From contig NZ_RDBP01000012.1 in assembly GCF_008042045.1 (NCBI RefSeq), positions 3,391,644 through 3,429,422 of the forward strand: DNA of 37,779 nucleotides. The letters run 5' to 3'. Each line of letters opens with the position of its first letter. The first letter of the stretch is position 1. The notes below the pieces were generated by a model. That model was not told where the DNA came from. It searched no databases and saw only the letters and a list, made by a program, of their open reading frames with translations. Below, in pieces: positions 31,938-37,779 of the stretch. The position numbers were made by a program, and so were the translations under genes. The stretch comes from Streptomyces sp. T39. Its GTDB lineage: Bacteria > Actinomycetota > Actinomycetes > Streptomycetales > Streptomycetaceae.

Positions 31938-32786
31938 TCAGGCGCCGGCCAGGAAGGACGTGACGGCGGCGGTGAACTCCTCCGGGGAGTCGTGCCAGGG
32001 GAAGTGTCCGGCGCGGGGCAGCACCACCGTGGTGGCGCCGGGGTACGCACGGGCCGCGGCGGTGACGGGGCCGGGCGGGGCGGCCACGTCGTACTCCGCC
32101 GCGACGACCAGGGTCCGGCCGCGGAAGGCGGACAGCGCCGCGCGGACGTCCGCGGGGTCGTACGCGCCCGGCGCGTCGTGGCCGGCCGCCGCCTCCGGGT
32201 TGCGCTGCGCGGCGCCGGCCGCCCGGTGCTCGCGGGCCGTCTCGTCCCACCGGCCGTGCGAGAGAGGCGCGGCTGCCTCCCAGTCCGCCGCCGTCGCCTC
32301 GCCCGCGGCGATGGTCTCCATCGCGGCGTAGGCCTCGGGGAACCACGGCTCGCCGTCGCGCAGCCGGGCGACGTCCAGCCGGTCCTGCGGCGTCACCTCT
32401 CCGCCCGTGGTCCCGACGGCCGGGGTGACCAGCACCAGTTCGGACACCCGCTCGGGCAGACGGGCGGTGTACAGCGTCGCGAGCGCGGCCCCCGCGGAGT
32501 GCCCGAGGAGCCGGATCCGCTCCAGCCCCAGGTACTCGCGCAGCGCCTCCACGTCGTCGACGAGGCGGTCCACCCGGTACGACGACGGGTCCGCCGGCAC
32601 GCCGGACGCGCCGGTGCCGCGCAGGTCCAGCCGCACCACCCGGTGCCCCGCGTCCGCGAGGCCGCCGAGGTCGCCGAAGTACGCGGACGCCCGCATCGGC
32701 CCGCCGGGAAGGCAGATCAGGGGCTCACCGGCCCCGGATTCGTGGAAGGCGAGAACGGTGCCGTCGGGCGCGGGGAAGGTGTGCAT
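31938..32786 (-). CDS. alpha/beta hydrolase (proline-iminopeptidase-like)
   Basis: A 282-residue alpha/beta hydrolase. The oxyanion region is ICLPGGPMRASAYFG, LDLRGTGASG follows, the nucleophile elbow is LLGHSAGAALATL (Ser in GHSAG), the acid is AAEYDVAAP and the His is RAGHFPWHDSP. The LPGGPM and RGTGAS motifs resemble proline iminopeptidases, but a lactone or ester substrate is equally possible. No signal peptide. The ATG at 32786 has a leaderless CAGGGT upstream. Single gene between NADAR and aceB. Confidence 0.88.
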   Translation of the reverse strand: MHTFPAPDGTVLAFHESGAGEPLICLPGGPMRASAYFGDLGGLADAGHRVVRLDLRGTGASGVPADPSSYRVDRLVDDVEALREYLGLERIRLLGHSAGAALATLYTARLPERVSELVLVTPAVGTTGGEVTPQDRLDVARLRDGEPWFPEAYAAMETIAAGEATAADWEAAAPLSHGRWDETAREHRAAGAAQRNPEAAAGHDAPGAYDPADVRAALSAFRGRTLVVAAEYDVAAPPGPVTAAARAYPGATTVVLPRAGHFPWHDSPEEFTAAVTSFLAGA

Positions 32787-32792
32787 GGCCCG

Positions 32793-32798
32793 ACCCTG
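32793..32798 (-). promoter_or_regulatory. -10-like element of the hydrolase gene
   Basis: Minus-strand CAGGGT lies six bases before the ATG at 32786, in the leaderless position, but deviates from TAnnnT at the first base. Confidence 0.35.
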
Positions 32799-32864
32799 TC
32801 AGGGCGGCGGGAGCGGGCGCAAGGCGCTACGGGCGCGGCGGCGCCGGAGGGCCACGGGGCGTGC

Positions 32865-32889
32865 GCCCGGTACCGCGGCGGTACCGGGC
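32865..32889. repeat. 11-bp-stem hairpin between hydrolase and aceB
   Basis: A perfect stem (32865-32875 with 32879-32889) with a CGG loop. It could stop read-through from aceB into the hydrolase gene. Confidence 0.5.
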
Positions 32890-32995
32890 ACCGCGGCCGG
32901 AAGGCGCCGGGGCCCGCCTGGACCGGCGGCCGTGCGGGTGCCGGTCGACGTTCCGTCAGGTGAGGGGCCCGTCCGGACCGGGTGTCCGCCCGGGC

Positions 32996-33012
32996 CCGGG
33001 GCGGAGCCCCGG
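32996..33012 (-). terminator. hairpin terminator of aceB
   Basis: CCGGGGC/GCCCCGG with a GGA loop, 49 bases past the aceB stop on the minus strand. A GTCCGCCC-type short direct repeat fills the sequence between. Confidence 0.45.
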
Positions 33013-33060
33013 CAGAGCCGCCGGGTCCGCCCGTCCGCCCGTCCGCCCGGGCGGCAGCCC

Positions 33061-34683
<1,623 letters not shown>

Positions 34684-34835
34684 GAGCTGTCACTTCCTTC
34701 AGCGAACTTCACAGGCTTCGCAGACGTCACGGGCGGTGCCGGGCGGTCGCCGGGTCGCCGAACGGCACTCAGTGCCAGGGCTCCGAGGTACGGCCGCGGG
34801 CGCCGTCTGGGGTATCAGGCGCTTCTGAACAGTGG

Positions 34836-34864
34836 ATAGTAGTTACCGCATGGTGGAAGTTCAA
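34836..34864 (-). promoter_or_regulatory. putative aceB promoter
   Basis: Reading the minus strand: TTGAAC (34864-34859), 17 bases, TACTAT (34841-34836). The -35 overlaps the palindrome at 34861-34875. The leader would be about 145 bases. Confidence 0.5.
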
Positions 34865-34875
34865 TGGTTTGTTGA
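34861..34875. promoter_or_regulatory. palindromic operator candidate of aceB
   Basis: On the minus strand TCAACAAACCATTGA, against TCAACAAAGTGTTGA at uraD: 12 of 15 positions identical, with both half-sites TCAA/TTGA kept and the same overlap with the -35. Confidence 0.55.
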
Positions 34876-34924
34876 TGTCGAGATTCTCCGGTTCGAGGGA
34901 ACATGGCGCACCGTGCCACGCCGC

Positions 34925-35578
34925 TCACTCAAGGTGGCGCAGGTCCGCGGGCGTGTCGATGTCGTACTCCTCGGCCACGTCGCCGCACTCGATCTGCGTG
35001 ATCGCCTCCTCGTGCTCCCTCAGGTACGCGCGTGCCCCGCGGTCCCCCGACGCACTCGCCGCCACCGCCTCCCACCGGTCGGCGCCGAACAGCACGGGAT
35101 GGCCGCGCCGGCCGCCGTACGCCGCCGTCACCAGCGAGGTCCGCGACCCGTACGCCCCCGCCACCCGCGCCACGGCGGCGGCCCCGATGCCGGGCTGGTC
35201 CACCAGCAGCACCACCACCGCGTCCGCACCCGCCGGCGCCAGGGAGGCGAGCCCCGCCCGCAGCGAGGAGCCCATCCCCGAAGCCCAGTCGGGGTTCACC
35301 GTGACGGTGCACCCGGAGAGCTCCGCCTCCTGCCGCACCCGCGCCGCCGCGGCCCCCAGCACGACGTGAACCGGGCCGCAGCCTCCGTCGCGCAGCGTGC
35401 GCACCGCGTGCTCCACCAGGGGCCTGCCGCGATGCGGGAGCAGTGCCTTCGGTCGCCCGCCGAGCCGCCGGCCGCCGCCCGCGGCGAGCAGCAGCCCCGC
35501 CACGACGGGCGTCTCGGCGGAGCCGGGGCCGCTCATGTCCCGGCGGGCGGGGGAGGTGTCGTCGGTCCGGTCGTCCAC
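34925..35578 (-). CDS. MobA-like nucleotidyltransferase
   Basis: A 217-residue NTP-transferase of the MobA/MocA/YgfJ type. The nucleotide-binding loop is VAGLLLAAGGGRRLGGRPKALLPHRGRPLVEH; VVVLLVDQPGIG holds the metal-binding Asp, and GRRGHPVLFG follows. Members attach CMP or GMP to molybdopterin, or act with xanthine-dehydrogenase-type enzymes, which would suit a purine context, but no molybdoenzyme gene is present here. I choose GTG 35578 because AGGAGA is five bases upstream; ATG 35536 (MSGPGSAETP) is the alternative. Confidence 0.82.
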   Translation of the reverse strand: MDDRTDDTSPARRDMSGPGSAETPVVAGLLLAAGGGRRLGGRPKALLPHRGRPLVEHAVRTLRDGGCGPVHVVLGAAAARVRQEAELSGCTVTVNPDWASGMGSSLRAGLASLAPAGADAVVVLLVDQPGIGAAAVARVAGAYGSRTSLVTAAYGGRRGHPVLFGADRWEAVAASASGDRGARAYLREHEEAITQIECGDVAEEYDIDTPADLRHLE

Positions 35579-35811
35579 GCGGTCTCCTGGGGCTTTCGGG
35601 GTGGTTCGGGCGGGTGCGGCGACCGCCGCGGCCGAACGCACGGCGAACACGTCGCGCACACAGTCGATTCCACGCCGTCGTCGATGTCCAATTCCGTCCG
35701 CACTGTGGCGCGCCCCGGCTCGGATGGCGTTAACTTGCCCGCACCCCTCGGGCGGGTCGCCTGTCCGCGGGGTTCCGGACGGGGGCACGATGACGTGCGA
35801 GGGGCTGGGCT

Positions 35812-36222
35812 TTGTTGCGGAGCGTGGGGCAGACGCGGGTGACACGGAGCGGCGAGGACCCGAGAGCGGCGGAGTTACGTGCTGCCGTCTCCCGGCTCCG
35901 CCGGGAGCTGGCGGGACATCCCGCCGAGTTCGGTGACCGGGCGATCGCCGAGGACGAACTGGCCGTACTGGCGGCGATGGTCGCGGCCGGCGATCCGGAG
36001 GTCCGCCGGATGCGCAGATCGCTGCTGCTGATCGCGGGCGCGGTCGGTTCGGTGAGCGCGCTGTCGCCCGCGCTGATGCAGGTGCGCGCGGCGGTCGACC
36101 TCTTCGCCGAGCTGCCGCGCCCCGCGGGGCCGGCGCCCTGCGGGCCCGGCGCCGGGCCGGGGCCCGCCGCGCCCGGAGACTTCCCCGGCACCTGGCGGCA
36201 CGACGACCCGTCAGGGCCCTGA
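35812..36222 (+). CDS. DUF5955 family protein
   Basis: A 136-residue protein matching the Streptomyces DUF5955 pattern: VTRSGEDPRAAELRAAVSRLRREL, FGDRAIAEDELAVLAAM, SLLLIAGAVGSVSALSPAL, ending in a Pro/Gly-rich tail. It is helical with one moderately hydrophobic segment, function unknown. The start is uncertain: tandem TTG codons at 35812/35815 have GAGGGG about eight bases upstream; a GTG at 35839 (VTRSGED) is the alternative. The 233-base gap upstream (35579-35811) has a GTTAAC at 35729-35734 as its only AT-rich, promoter-like element. Confidence 0.75.
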   Translation: MLRSVGQTRVTRSGEDPRAAELRAAVSRLRRELAGHPAEFGDRAIAEDELAVLAAMVAAGDPEVRRMRRSLLLIAGAVGSVSALSPALMQVRAAVDLFAELPRPAGPAPCGPGAGPGPAAPGDFPGTWRHDDPSGP

Positions 36223-36280
36223 GCCGCCCGGCGGGAGCGCCGGCGAGGAACCCACGGGACGCCGTTCCGTGATCCGTGCC

Positions 36281-36321
36281 GGGCACGTGGCCCGGCCGGA
36301 CGGCGGCCGGGCCGCGTGCCC
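36281..36321. terminator. bidirectional hairpin terminator
   Basis: An 18-bp stem with one G-U pair (36281-36298 with 36304-36321), loop GACGG, between the convergent DUF5955 and ACT-domain genes. Confidence 0.7.
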
Positions 36322-36411
36322 TCGGTGGGCGTGCGCAGGACGCCCGCGCAGGGTGCGGCGGCAGCGTGACGCCCGGCCGGGAGCGGCGTCGCACGTACCT
36401 CCCCCGGGGGG

Positions 36412-36813
36412 TCAGGCGGCGGATCCGCCGGACAGGTCCGCCAGGAGTGCCACCGCGTGTTCCGCGTGCTCGTGGGGCACGAAGAGGTGGTCGTGGTGGA
36501 AGCCCGCCACCACGTTGCAGCTGAGGCCCGCGTCCGCGAGCGCACGGGAGACCGCGGCCGTCAGCCCCACGGCGTCGAGCGCCGAGTGGACGCGCAGGGT
36601 GATCCAGCCCGCCACGTAGTCGTACGCCAGCCCTGCCGCGTCGGCGGCCTCCTGGGCGACGACCAGCGTCAGGCCCTCCTCCTCGGCGACGGTGACCACG
36701 GGCGCGACCCCCTCGGGCACGCCCTCCGGCACGGTCGTGAACACGTACCGTCCGGGCCGCAGCAGAGGCCGCATCCCGCTCAACAGGGTCCGCAGATCGC
36801 TTTCGCCGCTCAT
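36412..36813 (-). CDS. ACT-domain protein
   Basis: A 133-residue protein with a tandem ACT fold of the stand-alone ACT_3/CASTOR-like type: LRPGRYVFTTVPEG, GLTLVVAQEAADAAGLAYDYVAGWITLRVHSALDAVGLTAAVSRALADAGLSCNV (the second module) and GFHHDHLFVPHEHAEHAVALL. ACT modules bind amino acids; the ligand and partner are unknown. ATG 36813 has TAGCCT seven bases upstream, so it is leaderless. Confidence 0.85.
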   Translation of the reverse strand: MSGESDLRTLLSGMRPLLRPGRYVFTTVPEGVPEGVAPVVTVAEEEGLTLVVAQEAADAAGLAYDYVAGWITLRVHSALDAVGLTAAVSRALADAGLSCNVVAGFHHDHLFVPHEHAEHAVALLADLSGGSAA

Positions 36814-36820
36814 GGCGCCC

Positions 36821-36826
36821 AGGCTA
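36821..36826 (-). promoter_or_regulatory. -10 of leaderless ACT-protein promoter
   Basis: Minus-strand TAGCCT lies seven bases before the ATG at 36813. Confidence 0.5.
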
Positions 36827-36843
36827 CGGCGGGGCGGGGCGTG

Positions 36844-37674
36844 TCACTCGCCGCCGCAGCCGCCGCACCCTCCGCAGGAGTCGCCGCCGATGTCGTCGGC
36901 CCAGGAGCCGTCGGGCCGGCTGCCGGCCCGACGGGGCTCCGGGGCGGGGCGGGGCCGGTGCTTCGAGGCGATCACGGCGCGGCGCGTGCTCTCCGGCACG
37001 GCGCCGCGGGCGCGCTCCACCTGGTCCCGGCAGTGCGCGTCGAGCTCCGGCCAGCGGCGTCTGCCGTCCCCGGGCCACAGGGCCGACACCGCCCACAGGA
37101 CCGTCCAGACGATCAGGCCCACGAGGAGCCACGCGGCGGGCCGCGCGTCCTCGGCGAACGGCACGGGCGCGTCGGCCAGCAGAGCGTGCAGGCCCATGGC
37201 GAGGACGGACATGGCGGCGAAGGCGGCGATCAGGGGTCTGCTGAGGCCGGTCGTCATCGGCAGCCCCGCGTCCCGCTCCTTCAGCAGGGTGCGGAATTCC
37301 TCGAACCGGGGGTGGTCCACGATCTCGTACACCTTCACGCCGGGGGCGCCCCCCGCGCCCCGGATGAACGCGGCCAGGACCGGGTCGCGCGGCATCCTGC
37401 CGGGGGAGGCGAGCCGCACCCCTCCGTCGTCGGCGACCCTGAGCAGCCCGTCGGCGGCGAGGACGAACACCGCCGCCTCCGCAGCGTCCCGCACCTCACC
37501 GGTCAGCTGCGCCGCACGGACCGGATCCACGCCCCGGGCCGTCATGGCGCGCACCGTCCGCCGCCGCTTCCGGTCCCGGACGAGGCAGTACACGCCGCGC
37601 AGTGCGTTGCATCCGGCGAAGATCAGCAGCCAGAAGGCCAGGACCCCCTCGCCGCCCGTCGGCCACCAGTCCAC
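36844..37674 (-). CDS. TIGR04222-type membrane protein with Cys/Gly-rich tail
   Basis: A 276-residue membrane protein. TM1 near the N-terminus is VLAFWLLIFAGCNALRGVYCLV. A cytoplasmic winged-helix-like stretch follows (LTGEVRDAAEAAVFVLAADGLLRV), then LSRPLIAAFAAMSVLAMGLHALL and AAWLLVGLIVWTVLWAVSALW, and a tail ending CGGCGGCGGE. This layout is typical of actinobacterial TIGR04222 proteins; function unknown. GTG 37674 has GGGGGG eight bases upstream. The start codon lies in an inverted repeat running to the window end, so the upstream sequence may not be native. Confidence 0.75.
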   Translation of the reverse strand: MDWWPTGGEGVLAFWLLIFAGCNALRGVYCLVRDRKRRRTVRAMTARGVDPVRAAQLTGEVRDAAEAAVFVLAADGLLRVADDGGVRLASPGRMPRDPVLAAFIRGAGGAPGVKVYEIVDHPRFEEFRTLLKERDAGLPMTTGLSRPLIAAFAAMSVLAMGLHALLADAPVPFAEDARPAAWLLVGLIVWTVLWAVSALWPGDGRRRWPELDAHCRDQVERARGAVPESTRRAVIASKHRPRPAPEPRRAGSRPDGSWADDIGGDSCGGCGGCGGE

Positions 37675-37779
37675 CGTGTGCCCCCCAGCTCTCGGTGCGC
37701 GGCCCCCCGGCCGGCCCGGCGGTGGTCGGCCGGGGGGCCGCGCACCGAGAGCTGGGGGGCACACGGTGGACTGGTGGCC
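37661..37779. repeat. 53-bp perfect inverted repeat at window end
   Basis: Arms 37661-37713 and 37727-37779 are exact complements around a 13-base loop, and the right arm ends on the last base. The right arm therefore carries a mirror GTG (37766-37768) with the same ribosome site and first codons as the TIGR04222-type gene. Confidence 0.95.

Overview
This window is chromosomal DNA from a high-GC actinomycete, almost certainly a Streptomyces. The evidence is the very high third-position GC, many GTG and TTG starts, DUF6221 and DUF5955 family proteins, a TIGR04222-type membrane protein, and repeated leaderless promoters (TAnnnT six to eight bases before the start codon). I see no tRNA, rRNA, insertion sequence, prophage or CRISPR array. 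Most genes look like ordinary chromosomal content.

Region 1 (1-7400) is a purine-catabolism block. A small thiamine-binding-type protein and a YheO-like DNA-binding protein are followed by a terminator. Then come uraD, uraH and urate oxidase (urate to allantoin), an NCS2 purine permease, an 8-oxoguanine deaminase (8-oxoguanine to urate) and a second NCS2 permease. A 15-bp palindrome overlaps the likely -35 of uraD. A close relative sits at the same place in the promoter of malate synthase aceB, 34 kb away. This suggests co-regulation of urate breakdown with use of the glyoxylate released further down the pathway.

Region 2 (7400-18300) holds single genes and pairs: a DEDDh exonuclease, a type-B carboxylesterase, a TIGR03086-type protein, two proteins of unknown function, a two-component system divergent from a Pro/Ser-rich exported protein, a DUF6221 protein, a GNAT acetyltransferase and a CAP-domain exported protein.

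Region 3 (18300-24950) has an HSPA12-like Hsp70 ATPase preceded by a three-unit, 24-bp-period dyad array. Next is an uncharacterised helical protein whose promoter matches the RecA-NDp (PafBC-type) DNA-damage consensus. A 95-bp stretch of that gene is repeated in inverted orientation upstream. An amidase and a divergent HxlR regulator/NADP-binding reductase pair follow.

Region 4 (25000-32800) has a VOC protein, a small membrane protein behind a cluster of GAAC/GTTC dyads, a divergent MerR/imine-reductase-like pair, a secreted endonuclease I, a second methionyl-tRNA synthetase, a NADAR-domain protein and an alpha/beta hydrolase. The synthetase is preceded by a leaderless 15-codon ORF with tandem Met codons and a set of mutually exclusive stems. 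This is a textbook layout for a Met-sensing attenuator and the most interesting item here.

Region 5 (33000-37779) has aceB, a MobA-like nucleotidyltransferase, a DUF5955 protein, an ACT-domain protein and a TIGR04222-type membrane protein. The start of the last gene lies in a 53-bp perfect inverted repeat that runs to the final base, so the window end may be a contig end with a fold-back.
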